Shown one piece after another: positions 12,870 to 21,493 of a DNA stretch of 31,852 nt (its first letter is position 1; every line of letters starts with the position of its first letter). A program made the position numbers and the translations under genes. The notes under the pieces are model-generated. The model did not search any database. It had not been told where the DNA came from and worked only from the letters and a program-made list of their open reading frames with translations. The stretch comes from an uncultured Oscillospiraceae bacterium. GTDB taxonomy: Bacteria > Bacillota > Clostridia > Oscillospirales > Ruminococcaceae. Location of the stretch: positions 1 through 31,852 of the forward strand of contig CAJULF010000030.1 in the NCBI GenBank assembly GCA_910587135.1. Reading direction: 5' to 3'.

Positions 12870-15155
12870 TTACTGATAGTTGAGCTGATAATTGTTGTCA
12901 GCGCAGTATTTCTCCCACTCCGCGTCGGTGTAGTTGTAGGTCATGAAGCGTATGCCGCCAAAGCCTACCTCATTTACATAGTCATAAGTGGGGTAGCTTA
13001 TCTGGCGTCCTCCCAAAGACGCTCTGCTCGCGCTCCAGAAGGGGCAATCGCGGTATTTCTGCATAAGCGCAAGCTCCATGGAAGCAAGTATCTGATTTCT
13101 TATATCCGAGTCCGCAAGCGCGTATTCACCGGAGTAAAGCTCGTTATACCAATCAAAATAGGTCTTTGTGATGGTTTCGCCGTTAAGCGTGATGCCAAGT
13201 GTTTCCGTTTCGGGGCTGAATCCGAGATAGGGCTGGGGCGAATTGTAGTCGGTGACGTAATTTTCCATCAGCGCGTAGGGGTCGGAAGAAGAGCCGTTCC
13301 ACGCATTCATACAGATGTCGTATTCGCCGCTGTCCAGAGCCTCATAAAAGTTTTCGCTGACAACCATATTGACTGTAATGCGTCCCTCAAGCGGTGTTCC
13401 GGCTGCTGCCGCATCAATGGAATCCTGCATGAAGCTGACTTCCTTTACATAATTCGTGTCGTTGGACCAAGTGGGATAGTCAAACACAAATTTGTCCGTT
13501 TCGGTGCAAAGACCGTCCGCCAGAGCCTGATTGTAGCCGTTTTCAAGGCATTTTCTCGCAGTATCGAGGTCGTAGCCCGTTATATCGTCAACATCTGATA
13601 CCCCATAGAAGGTCTTAAGCGCTTCCTTGGCGGGCTCGCTGTCGCGGTAGCTTGTACCGGTTTCCACATCATAAATGAATATATCGCTGATAAGTCCGTA
13701 CATAACCTTGCCGTAGCCCTGCTGAGCAAGGAACTTCGAGCGGTCCATGGAAAGGGAAATGCCCTTGCGGAACTCAAGATTGGTAAGAATTGTCTTATTC
13801 TCGCCGGGCTGCTGGCGGGAAAGAAGAGAATCCATGTCGTTGTTTATATTGAGCAGATATACATAGGGGTCGGGGGAGTAGTAGATGAAGTCACTGTTCT
13901 GATATTTGCTAAGGGAGTCCCCCGAAATAGAATAGCTGTCGGTTTTGCCCTGTAGGAACAGAAGTTCGGAGGTGGAATTGTCCTCTACCACAGTTGCGAC
14001 AATATCGGTCGTCTGATACTGACCGTCATGCTTGCCGTCCGTCCAGCCGTACCAGTTTTCGTTTTTGGTAAGTCTGAACTCCTTATCCGCCTGGAGATTT
14101 ACAAGCTTGTAGGGACCGAAGGATCTGTATGTGTCGACAGAGGTTCCGTAATTGGTCTTTATCATATCGCCCGTCTGAGTTTTGCCCGCCTCATACTTCT
14201 CCTCGTTCACAAGACCGAACGCTTGGCTGTAATACTTGAAGAAATAGGGGGTAATAGGGCTGTAAAGAATTACGTTAAGTTCATATTCGCCCGTTTTGAA
14301 GAATCCGACCTCCTCAAAGGTTTTCGGCTCAAGTACCTTATCGTAAAAAGCCATATCAAGATAGGCGGTTTCACTTATCTCATCCAAGCCGTACCAGTCC
14401 TTAAGCATAAAGTTGATGTCGGCGATGACCTCATCGGTGACCGCTGCATAATCCTCGCCGCCGTACTTGTCCATAAGGTTTTCTCCCGCTTCATTGACAT
14501 AGGGAGCGCTTTCATTGTAATAATCCGCTGCGGTATATCCGTAGAACGCCGCGGTGGGCTGGGTGAAGCTGACATAAAGCTCGGAATCGCCGTAATCGGC
14601 GTATACCGATATATCGGAAGCGACCGCCGTTCTTGAGGGTCCCTTATTTGACATATAGTAATTCTCGGCATACTTTATAGGCATCTTGGTATAGAAATCC
14701 GATGCCCTTATGTTGTTCATTTCGGGACTTAACATATTTTTCATCGAATAGATGTAGCTGTCCGCGTTGATAGGCGTGCCGTCCTCCCACTTCGCATTGG
14801 GATTAAGCGTAATTTTCCATGCGTAGCCTGCCGTCGCGTCCGCGGGAATGCCCCACTTTTCGTCACCCGCATACTGCGCCGTGATGTCCTCCGGCTCTTC
14901 CGCCGCCATCTCACAGCTCCATTCGTAGCCGTCCAGGGTGCTGTTCAGTATCAGCTCCCACATATTTATCTCCGTGTACATCGTTATGTAATCCACGATA
15001 TCGCTGTCATGAAAATTAAACGTATTTGGCGTGGACGGCTGCGTGAAATTATAGGTATAGGTAGCGTCGCCGCTCTCCTCCTTGCCCGCGCAGCCCGCCA
15101 GCATACTCACGCCCAGAAGCAGCGCGAGCATGGCTCTGATCTTCTTTCCTCTCAT
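12870..15155 (-). CDS. oppA: Oligopeptide-binding lipoprotein OppA (SBP family 5)
   Basis: 761 residues, long for the family (usually 520-620). The signal peptide ends in the lipobox LAGC (C22), so it is anchored to the outer face of the membrane. The family-5 solute-binding core is seen in WKITLNPNAKWEDGTPINADSY, in YTAADYY and in KGISLSMDRSKFLAQQGYG. Tyr- and Asp-rich segments account for the extra length, as in the OppC insertion, so the two may interact. AAGGAG lies seven bases before the ATG. It is 61 bp downstream of pepF. Confidence 0.93.
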   Translation of the reverse strand: MRGKKIRAMLALLLGVSMLAGCAGKEESGDATYTYNFTQPSTPNTFNFHDSDIVDYITMYTEINMWELILNSTLDGYEWSCEMAAEEPEDITAQYAGDEKWGIPADATAGYAWKITLNPNAKWEDGTPINADSYIYSMKNMLSPEMNNIRASDFYTKMPIKYAENYYMSNKGPSRTAVASDISVYADYGDSELYVSFTQPTAAFYGYTAADYYNESAPYVNEAGENLMDKYGGEDYAAVTDEVIADINFMLKDWYGLDEISETAYLDMAFYDKVLEPKTFEEVGFFKTGEYELNVILYSPITPYFFKYYSQAFGLVNEEKYEAGKTQTGDMIKTNYGTSVDTYRSFGPYKLVNLQADKEFRLTKNENWYGWTDGKHDGQYQTTDIVATVVEDNSTSELLFLQGKTDSYSISGDSLSKYQNSDFIYYSPDPYVYLLNINNDMDSLLSRQQPGENKTILTNLEFRKGISLSMDRSKFLAQQGYGKVMYGLISDIFIYDVETGTSYRDSEPAKEALKTFYGVSDVDDITGYDLDTARKCLENGYNQALADGLCTETDKFVFDYPTWSNDTNYVKEVSFMQDSIDAAAAGTPLEGRITVNMVVSENFYEALDSGEYDICMNAWNGSSSDPYALMENYVTDYNSPQPYLGFSPETETLGITLNGETITKTYFDWYNELYSGEYALADSDIRNQILASMELALMQKYRDCPFWSASRASLGGRQISYPTYDYVNEVGFGGIRFMTYNYTDAEWEKYCADNNYQLNYQ

Positions 15156-15186
15156 AAACTATCTCCTTATTTTTTTCCGCATATTA

Positions 15187-15234
15187 CCGGCATTCACTGA
15201 TTGAACCTGCGGTTATTCAATCTCGGTATGCCGG
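15187..15234 (-). promoter_or_regulatory. Intercistronic hairpin spanning the pepF stop codon
   Basis: Two nested stems, CCGGCAT/ATGCCGG and GATTGAA/TTCAATC, span the pepF stop codon. There is no U run, so it is not a classical terminator. It may separate transcripts by processing or slow decay of one of them. Confidence 0.4.
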
Positions 15235-16893
15235 ACGTTTCCTTACCCATTCGGCAAGTTCCCGAAGCGTCTTTTCCGCAAAGGGATCGTCCAGTCCCGC
15301 CGCTTTTGCCAGGTTCGGGAAGCTGTCGCCGCCCGTTCTTCGGCAGAAATCCAGATAGCTGTTCCAAGCGGCGTCCTTGTCGCTCTCCATCCACCTGTAA
15401 TACTCCAGTGCGCAGATCTGCGCAAGCGCGTAATCCACCGTATAGAATGCCCAGAAGAAATTATGCTGTATCCTCTGCCAGCCGCAGCCTCGCTCCAGAT
15501 TGTCATTGCCGCTCAGGTCCATCGAGGGGAAGTATTCCTTGCTGAGCTTTGCCCAGAGAGCGTTATGCTCATCGGAGGTCATATCGGGATTATCGTATAC
15601 AAGCTGCTGGAACTCATCCTGCTGGCACTCGCTCACTATCAGCCTTACCGCGCTTTCCAGGTGCATCCTGCGATAATCCTCCGCGCGCTCCCCGAAGAAA
15701 AGCTCCATATAGGGGGCGGCAAAACTCTCCATCGCCATAGCGTGAGTTTCCGCTGACTCGGAGGTGAACTGCGCCTTGTGGCGTATCTCCTCGTTTCTCT
15801 TAAGATATGCCTGGAACGCGTGACCGCCCTCGTGACACATTATATAGGCATTCTCGCTTGTTCCGTCGAAATTCGCGAAAATAAACGGGGCGCGGTATTT
15901 TTCCAGATAGGACATATACCCGCCGTCACGCTTTCCGTCGCGTATCTCGGCGTCGCACAGCTCGTTGTCCAGTATAAAGTCGATAAACTCAGCCGTTTCC
16001 TCCGACATGGCGTGATACATTTCACGGGTTTTTCCAAGACAGTATTCCGTCCCGCCGAGCGGCAGGGGGTTGCCGTCCTTAAAGTAGACCCCGTCATAAA
16101 ATCTCAGCTTGTCCAGACCAAGGCGCTTTTTTCTGTGCTCTGTCAAAAACTCGTTAAGAGGCACTATTTGCTTCTTAACCCGCTCTCTGAAATCCGATAT
16201 CTCGTTCAGACCGTAGCCGATACGGTTCTTAAGGCAGCAGCTCAATTCCGAGTAGCTTTTCATGCCGAGCGCCTTTGCCTGCCTGTTACGGTTGTCCACC
16301 AAGCCCCGATATATCTCCTCGATCTCACCGCGCTTTTCCTCCCATGCCGCCGACACCGCCAGCGCCGCAAGCCTGCGCGTTTCTCTGTCCCCCGAGGTCA
16401 GCTCCGCCGCCATTGTAGAGGGCTTCACCTTTTTACCATTCCAATCGGCGGTCAGGTTGGACATTACCTTATTGTATTGCTCCATAAGGCTGTTTTCCTC
16501 GTGGAGCAGCGGAACAAGGCGGCTGTCAAAGCTCCTTTGCCCGTTTTCCATTATTCTGAACGCCTGCGCGCCGAGTGTATTTTCAAGCTCCGTCCTGAAA
16601 GGGGAATCCAGAAGCAGCCTGTCAAACTCGCTGAACAGCTCTGTGATTTTCGGACCTATCTCATCATAATAATCCTGCTCCGCCGAGTAGAACTCGTCGT
16701 TCACATTCATATTATGCCGCTCATAGCACAGCTCTATCGGCGTCATATCCGACTGGAGCGCATATAACCCGCGCACCGCCTCCATTGCTTCACCATGGCT
16801 TTCAGCCGCTTTCATCTTCTCGATCAGCCCGCGGCATCTCTGCTCGATCTCTTCATAGGTAATGCGCTCGTAAGGCATATCTCCAAACTTCAT
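15217..16893 (-). CDS. pepF: M3-family oligoendopeptidase (PepF-like)
   Basis: 558 residues, a cytoplasmic zinc peptidase that cuts short peptides. The catalytic HEGGH (354-358) is intact, and the third zinc ligand is expected in SAETHAMAMESF (about E382). The helical N-terminal half and the C-terminal WAFYTVDYALAQICA region fit M3B oligoendopeptidases. AGGGGG precedes the ATG by six bases. It is the gene before oppA on the same strand, so import and hydrolysis of peptides are probably co-expressed. The gap to the upstream zinc-ribbon gene is only 32 bp, with no promoter of its own visible. Confidence 0.94.
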   Translation of the reverse strand: MKFGDMPYERITYEEIEQRCRGLIEKMKAAESHGEAMEAVRGLYALQSDMTPIELCYERHNMNVNDEFYSAEQDYYDEIGPKITELFSEFDRLLLDSPFRTELENTLGAQAFRIMENGQRSFDSRLVPLLHEENSLMEQYNKVMSNLTADWNGKKVKPSTMAAELTSGDRETRRLAALAVSAAWEEKRGEIEEIYRGLVDNRNRQAKALGMKSYSELSCCLKNRIGYGLNEISDFRERVKKQIVPLNEFLTEHRKKRLGLDKLRFYDGVYFKDGNPLPLGGTEYCLGKTREMYHAMSEETAEFIDFILDNELCDAEIRDGKRDGGYMSYLEKYRAPFIFANFDGTSENAYIMCHEGGHAFQAYLKRNEEIRHKAQFTSESAETHAMAMESFAAPYMELFFGERAEDYRRMHLESAVRLIVSECQQDEFQQLVYDNPDMTSDEHNALWAKLSKEYFPSMDLSGNDNLERGCGWQRIQHNFFWAFYTVDYALAQICALEYYRWMESDKDAAWNSYLDFCRRTGGDSFPNLAKAAGLDDPFAEKTLRELAEWVRKRPAYRD

Positions 16894-16925
16894 AGTTGCC
16901 CCCTAATCTTTCCTTATTCCTTATT

Positions 16926-17963
16926 TCAATCGCCGTTGATAAGTGAATTAAAATCATCTATACCACTTTGTAATGCTTCATTACCATTAGATATACCTTT
17001 CTCTATTCCATTAACAAAACCACCCAATTTGTCGTCATTAATTTCATTTGTTTCTAATATATTTTCATAATTACCACCGCTTGCTTCTTCTATTATATCA
17101 AAAATTTCCTGTTGACGTTTTTTCCAATATTCTGAACGTTCTGCTGATAAACTTTCATCAAAAGTCAAATTAAATGCTTTATTTCGCGCATTTGTAAATT
17201 TACCTGCAGCAATATCGTCTTCGATATCTTCAACTAACTGTGTCAAGTGCATTTCACGTCTTTCTTCAGGTGTTCTATTTATAGAAGTGATTATTCCTGG
17301 AACGAGTATGACTGCAAATAATCCAAATAAAATCAAATAAAGAAAACCAATTACTTTTATTTCCTTTTTACTCTCTCTATTTATCCTTTTACGTATATTT
17401 TCGTAAATCTTTTTAATTTTATTAAATTCATCATCATTTACCAACATTACTTCTGCTTTATAATATGCTTGATCTAATTTTGCTAACCATGCATCAGATA
17501 TTTCTCTTCGCACATCATCAAATGTATTTTCGTATGTTTTAATATCAATATTTGATGCCGAAAGAAATACAAAATCTAATATGTCAGCTTTTGTATTTGG
17601 AATTGGAAAACTTTTTATTATAGTTATTATCTTCTTGTCAGTTTCTGTAGTTTCTCGTAATCTGTTATGTCTACCATATTTTCGTTCTTTGCGATTTGCT
17701 TCAATTTCTGCTAATGCTTCTTTAAGTTCTTGAACCGACCTTATAACTTTTCTGTTATGTATTTCACACCCACAATAAGGGCAATGTGCAACGTATTCAT
17801 TTAATATGCCCCCACAATTAGGGCAATTATATTCCCCCGTTTCAGAAATGTTTTCTTGTTTATTATTTACATTATTGGAAGAATAATTAACCTTTGTTCC
17901 ACATTTGGGGCAGAAATCAAAGTCGTCATTTAGTTGATTTCCACATTTAAAACAAAACTTCAT
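16926..17963 (-). CDS. Double zinc-ribbon membrane protein of unknown function
   Basis: 345 residues. Two CxxC...CxxC zinc ribbons: residues 4-21 (CFKC...CPKC) and about 47-66 (CPNC...CPYC). A charged helical middle follows, then one membrane segment at about 213-233 (VIGFLYLILFGLFAVILVPGI) and a hydrophilic C-terminal domain. I start it at the seventh codon of the longest frame, where GAGG lies eight bases before an ATG and the protein begins MKFCFKCG, as usual for such proteins; the upstream TTG has no site. It is AT-rich unlike the opp genes, yet its promoter (18004-18032) is the only clear one before pepF. Confidence 0.8.
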   Translation of the reverse strand: MKFCFKCGNQLNDDFDFCPKCGTKVNYSSNNVNNKQENISETGEYNCPNCGGILNEYVAHCPYCGCEIHNRKVIRSVQELKEALAEIEANRKERKYGRHNRLRETTETDKKIITIIKSFPIPNTKADILDFVFLSASNIDIKTYENTFDDVRREISDAWLAKLDQAYYKAEVMLVNDDEFNKIKKIYENIRKRINRESKKEIKVIGFLYLILFGLFAVILVPGIITSINRTPEERREMHLTQLVEDIEDDIAAGKFTNARNKAFNLTFDESLSAERSEYWKKRQQEIFDIIEEASGGNYENILETNEINDDKLGGFVNGIEKGISNGNEALQSGIDDFNSLINGD

Positions 17964-18003
17964 TCCTACATCCTCATTCAACTTAAAAATGAATATTTAT
18001 TTA

Positions 18004-18032
18004 ATTATACACGATTTTAACGGGAATGTCAA
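18004..18032 (-). promoter_or_regulatory. Promoter of the zinc-ribbon gene, possibly of the whole opp operon
   Basis: On the minus strand TTGACA (18032-18027), 17 bp, TATAAT (18009-18004). No strong promoter or terminator lies between here and pepF, so this may drive up to 10 kb. Confidence 0.75.
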
Positions 18033-18182
18033 TTTGTTTTTAAATATTTTTTGACTTTTTCGGATCATGCACAAAAGATATGCATTCATACAGCTTCGCT
18101 GTTAATTTTATGCATAAAAGACAGTTTTGCCGTATTTTCCTAACATTTCGACAACCCGATAATCAAATATATCAATATGTAC

Positions 18183-18211
18183 TTGATTTTTCCGGGAATT
18201 TTTATTATAAT
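18183..18211 (+). promoter_or_regulatory. Promoter of the lipoprotein gene
   Basis: TTGATT (18183-18188), 17 bp, TATAAT (18206-18211). It lies about 50 bp upstream of the start codon. The rest of the gap 18033-18182 holds an imperfect ATGCAT palindrome with a CAGCTTCGCTG hairpin but no gene that I can see. Confidence 0.75.
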
Positions 18212-18259
18212 GTATTTATGATTTGCGGGAATACGGTTACAGCATAAGGAGGTGCGGAT

Positions 18260-19090
18260 ATGAAAATAATCAAACGCGTCATTATTGTTTTTCTCTCAAC
18301 TTTGTTTTTTGCCGGCTGCAATCTTGAAAACATTGAAAGCAGCCACACATATTCCGCCGCTCCGCAGCCGCACACCGAGGAAACCGTTCCCGCCGCGGTT
18401 ACTACCACCACCGCAAACACCTCCGTTCAGACCTCCGTCGGTATCAGCGACGTTATCCCCGACGCCATACAGACCCCGAGAGTGCAGGGGGACAGGCTCT
18501 CCTATACTATAATAAATATATATTCGGAATCGGATTATTATACGGTGGAAATTTCGGGCGTAAAATACAACAGCTACGAGGAAAGTGAAACGGATATTGA
18601 CACCACTTATATAAACGGCAATCTTTACGGCGATTTTCGGCTGGACCTGCTGAAGCGCGGAGAGGTAATAGACAGTCTTAAAATAAACGTGCCGAGGGAT
18701 GACAGGTTTCTTATTCTGGAAAGCGTTGCGGAAAATCTCTCCTACGGCTGTGAGCTTATCTCAAATAAGCGAGAGTTCTTGTCTGATGATTATCCCGACC
18801 TTATACAGCTGGATTTTCATATAATAAACGAGGTAGAAGCGCCGCAGTACGCGAGATATTTTGCGGTATTTGACGGCAAAATAACGGAGGTTCCGGTATT
18901 TGAGAACGGAGAGGAAACAGCCCCCTACGGAACTCATCTTGAAATGAGAGCCGCTGGGGAAATGATACAGCATCTTGTGGCGGAAAAGCCGAACGGCGGG
19001 TATACGGTAATAAAATATGAATATATTTTCGACGTTGAAAACAGATGCCTGAACAGAGCGCAAATCAGATTTACGGGCTTTGACAATTAG
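18260..19090 (+). CDS. Putative lipoprotein of unknown function
   Basis: 276 residues. Signal peptide with lipobox FAGC (C20). A Thr/Ala/Pro-rich linker (about 27-65) follows, as in many surface lipoproteins of clostridia. The folded part (75-276) is mixed strand and helix with no motif I recognise. AAGGAGGTG precedes the ATG. The HD gene starts 56 bp downstream on the same strand, so they may share a transcript. The name is limited to location. Confidence 0.8.
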   Translation: MKIIKRVIIVFLSTLFFAGCNLENIESSHTYSAAPQPHTEETVPAAVTTTTANTSVQTSVGISDVIPDAIQTPRVQGDRLSYTIINIYSESDYYTVEISGVKYNSYEESETDIDTTYINGNLYGDFRLDLLKRGEVIDSLKINVPRDDRFLILESVAENLSYGCELISNKREFLSDDYPDLIQLDFHIINEVEAPQYARYFAVFDGKITEVPVFENGEETAPYGTHLEMRAAGEMIQHLVAEKPNGGYTVIKYEYIFDVENRCLNRAQIRFTGFDN

Positions 19091-19146
19091 CCGGAAGAAA
19101 GCCTGATCTTGCCGCGCATAAAACCGAAAGGAGCGCCGTACATAAT

Positions 19147-19731
19147 ATGACGGAAAAGGTAGAATTTATAGGTATTTACACCGAAAAAATTAAAAGAGAG
19201 GGAGCGGATAAGCTGCTGGATTTCTTGGAAAACAAGAGCGATTTTTTCACCGCCCCCGCCAGCACCCGATATCACAACGCCTTTGAGGGAGGACTTCTGC
19301 GTCACTCGCTTAACGTATACAAATGCCTTTGCGCTTATATGGAGCGCGACAGGGTGAAAACCGAATACGGTCTTTCGGCTTCCGACGAGAGCATAGCCAT
19401 AGCGGCTCTGCTTCACGATATTTGCAAGGTGAATTTCTACCGCACAAGCTATCGCAACGCCAAAAACAAAGAGGGTCAATGGGAAAGAGTGCCCTATTAT
19501 GAGATTCACGACACGCTGCCCTACGGTCACGGAGAAAAAAGCGTCTACATGATAAGCGGATTTATGCGGCTTACCCGCGAGGAGGCTATGGCTATACGCT
19601 GGCACATGGGCTTTTCGGGAATCGAGGACAAAAACACCGTAGGCAGGGCGCTGGAGATGTATCCCTTTGCTTTTGCGCTTTCAGTGGCGGATATGGAGGC
19701 GAGCTATTTCCTTGAGGGCAGTGAAAATTAA
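19147..19731 (+). CDS. HD-domain hydrolase
   Basis: 194 residues. HD-superfamily metal site: H43 (RYHNAFEGG), H53 (LLRHSLNV), H90-D91 (LLHDICKV), with further histidines at HGEKS and WHMGF. The arrangement resembles YhaM-type 3'-5' exoribonuclease HD domains and related stand-alone phosphohydrolases, but no OB-fold is attached. The substrate is unknown. AAAGGAG lies 14 bases before the ATG, somewhat far. Confidence 0.85.
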   Translation: MTEKVEFIGIYTEKIKREGADKLLDFLENKSDFFTAPASTRYHNAFEGGLLRHSLNVYKCLCAYMERDRVKTEYGLSASDESIAIAALLHDICKVNFYRTSYRNAKNKEGQWERVPYYEIHDTLPYGHGEKSVYMISGFMRLTREEAMAIRWHMGFSGIEDKNTVGRALEMYPFAFALSVADMEASYFLEGSEN

Positions 19732-19817
19732 GGAATCACTATGTTTACTGCGTTTTTGCCGTATAATAACGGTCGGAAAAATAATAAATGATCGGAATTT
19801 GTAAAGGAGAAATTTAT

Positions 19818-20117
19818 ATGGATAAGACAGCATGGATTTTCTCATACAAGCTTAAGAAAAATGTGAGCGAGGAACAGTTTATTGAACTGACACAAAAGCT
19901 GCACGATGAGATTATTTCCAAAGCGAAAGGATTTATCTCATGGGAGCATTACCTGCAAGGCGGGGTGTGGACCGACTTTGTTCTTTGGGAAACGGAAGAG
20001 GACGCAAAGAACGCAACAACAATAGGCAAAGGAAAAGAGGCAACCGAAAACTTCTATGCTTGTATCCAGATGAACACTTGCAGAGCGCTGATTTCAAAAC
20101 TTGTAAAAAAATATTAG
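19818..20117 (+). CDS. Dimeric alpha/beta-barrel (ABM-like) protein
   Basis: 99 residues from the ATG at 19818, which has AAAGGAG nine bases upstream; the longer frame from 19788 has none. The pattern strand (AWIFSYKL), helix (EEQFIELTQKLHDEI), strand (FISWEHYLQ), strand (WTDFVLWETEEDAKNA) fits the ferredoxin-like antibiotic-biosynthesis-monooxygenase fold, which usually forms dimers. No cofactor or catalytic residue can be pinned down. It begins an AT-rich run of small genes up to 22146. Confidence 0.75.
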   Translation: MDKTAWIFSYKLKKNVSEEQFIELTQKLHDEIISKAKGFISWEHYLQGGVWTDFVLWETEEDAKNATTIGKGKEATENFYACIQMNTCRALISKLVKKY

Positions 20118-20202
20118 GATTGAATTGTAATACAGACAAACCTTTTCGGACTCTTCGGAAATCAAGTCGTGTGAAAAACAGAGAACTGCGGGGAAAACCG
20201 TA

Positions 20203-20652
20203 ATGCCACTAAATATAGTGAAAACATTTGAAGCATTGTTTGATAAGGATAATAATGCCGCATACAAAGCGCTGCGGGAATTACAACAAGAGAGCGAAGA
20301 AACCGATAACGTGTATCCCTATATGCATATATTGAGCGATATGCTTGATAGTGATAATTCCTATATTCGCACAAGAGGGCTTACTTTGATTGCCTGTAAC
20401 GCAAAATGGGACAAAGACTGCAAAATTGATGAAATAATTGATAAATACTTGAAACACATAACAGATGTCAAGCCTATTACAGCAAGACAATGTATAAAAC
20501 TATTGCCCACAATCGCAAAGAATAAATTGGAGTTAAGGAATGATATACTCTCGGCATTATATAAAGCAAATATATCTTTGTATGATGACAGTATGCGGCA
20601 GTTGATTCACAAAGACATTCAAAACGCATTAAAGGAAATTAAAAGGTTGTAA
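20203..20652 (+). CDS. Small helical-repeat protein (HEAT/SufBD-like)
   Basis: 149 residues, nearly all predicted helix, with a HEAT-like spacing (NSYIRTRGLTLIACNAKWD; ITARQCIKLLPTIAKNK). Such proteins are often labelled SufBD-like in clostridia, although nothing links it to iron-sulphur assembly. Ribosome binding is weak: only GGGG about 12 bases before the ATG. It is 85 bp after the ABM gene on the same strand. Function unknown; protein binding is the usual role of this fold. Confidence 0.7.
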   Translation: MPLNIVKTFEALFDKDNNAAYKALRELQQESEETDNVYPYMHILSDMLDSDNSYIRTRGLTLIACNAKWDKDCKIDEIIDKYLKHITDVKPITARQCIKLLPTIAKNKLELRNDILSALYKANISLYDDSMRQLIHKDIQNALKEIKRL

Positions 20653-20701
20653 AAATCGGCGAAGCGTAAGAGCACTCTTCTGTATTCTTGCTTTTTAAGG
20701 T

Positions 20702-20757
20702 TTTAAGAAATCTTTAAGATTTATATAACGACATATTTAAGAAGTTTGTGGTAAAAT
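20702..20757 (+). promoter_or_regulatory. TTTAAG-N5-TTTAAG direct repeat and -10 box
   Basis: TTTAAG (20702-20707) and TTTAAG (20713-20718) with a 5 bp spacer form the spacing used by OmpR/PhoB-type response regulators; this exact motif is known for streptococcal CiaR. Another TTTAAG is at 20735 and a TAAAAT -10-like box at 20752-20757. The -35 box is poor, as expected for an activated promoter. The region from here to 21028 has no clear gene. Confidence 0.4.
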
Positions 20758-21028
20758 ATTCCCGGAGTCAGAGGTAAGACGCAGAAAAAATACATATCCC
20801 GCAGTATCGCCAACAAGCGTTCTTTTTGAATTGAAACAGATTTGCATACGGTTTTTTGAAGCACTCGCAGGCTGTTTTACCTCTGTTCTCTTAATAAATA
20901 TTGGTGGAATTGGTTTTGATAAAAACAGGGCAGGCTTTATTATCGCTCTTTATACGGTGTTTGTGTTTGTTGTTGCCGCACCGATGAGGCTACCGCGGTT
21001 TTTCGGATATATTGAAAGGATTATAAAT

Positions 21029-21493
21029 ATGTCAAGACAAATACGAACTTCTGCAAAAGCAGTTATAATTCAAGATGGCAAATTGCTTGCAATAAAGTTG
21101 AATGACGGCAAAGAGGAATGGTATATTTTGCCCGGCGGTGGTCAGGACGGTGAGGAAATGCTTCCTCATACTGTTGAGCGAGAAGTCAGAGAAGAAGCGG
21201 GGATAGAGGTTAAATGCAAAGACTTGCTTTTTGTTATAGAGGGGGTTCACGGTGAAAGTTTTCATAGAATTGATTTAGTATTTTTATGTGATTACTTGGG
21301 AAAAGCCCAAAACGCAACACTTCACAGTGACACCAATCAAATTGGATTTGATTGGCTGGATTTGTCTGTATTGAATAGATTACCATTGTTTCCGTCAAAA
21401 CTTCGCCGTCCGATAATGAATTTTTATGAGGGAAAAGAATATATAAAATATCTTGGAAATGAAGAGGTGGGCGATCCGGAATGCTTAGAATAG
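21029..21493 (+). CDS. Nudix hydrolase
   Basis: 154 residues. The Nudix box G-x5-E-x7-REVxEE-x-G is complete at G37...E43...R51-E-V-R-E-E-A-G58 and is expected to bind Mg for hydrolysis of a nucleoside diphosphate derivative. The ATG at 21029 has GAAAGGA about eight bases upstream. The frame is open for another 66 codons upstream, to a TTG at 20831, and would add two hydrophobic segments; that start has no ribosome binding site, so I treat it as read-through of older coding DNA. The next gene overlaps by 13 bases. The substrate is unknown. Confidence 0.88.
   Translation: MSRQIRTSAKAVIIQDGKLLAIKLNDGKEEWYILPGGGQDGEEMLPHTVEREVREEAGIEVKCKDLLFVIEGVHGESFHRIDLVFLCDYLGKAQNATLHSDTNQIGFDWLDLSVLNRLPLFPSKLRRPIMNFYEGKEYIKYLGNEEVGDPECLE

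Noticed and set aside
18060..18180. Possible small RNA in the gap before the lipoprotein gene
   Set aside because: A small CAGCTTCGCTG hairpin and an ATGCAT palindrome are present, but there is no separate promoter-terminator pair to support a transcript.
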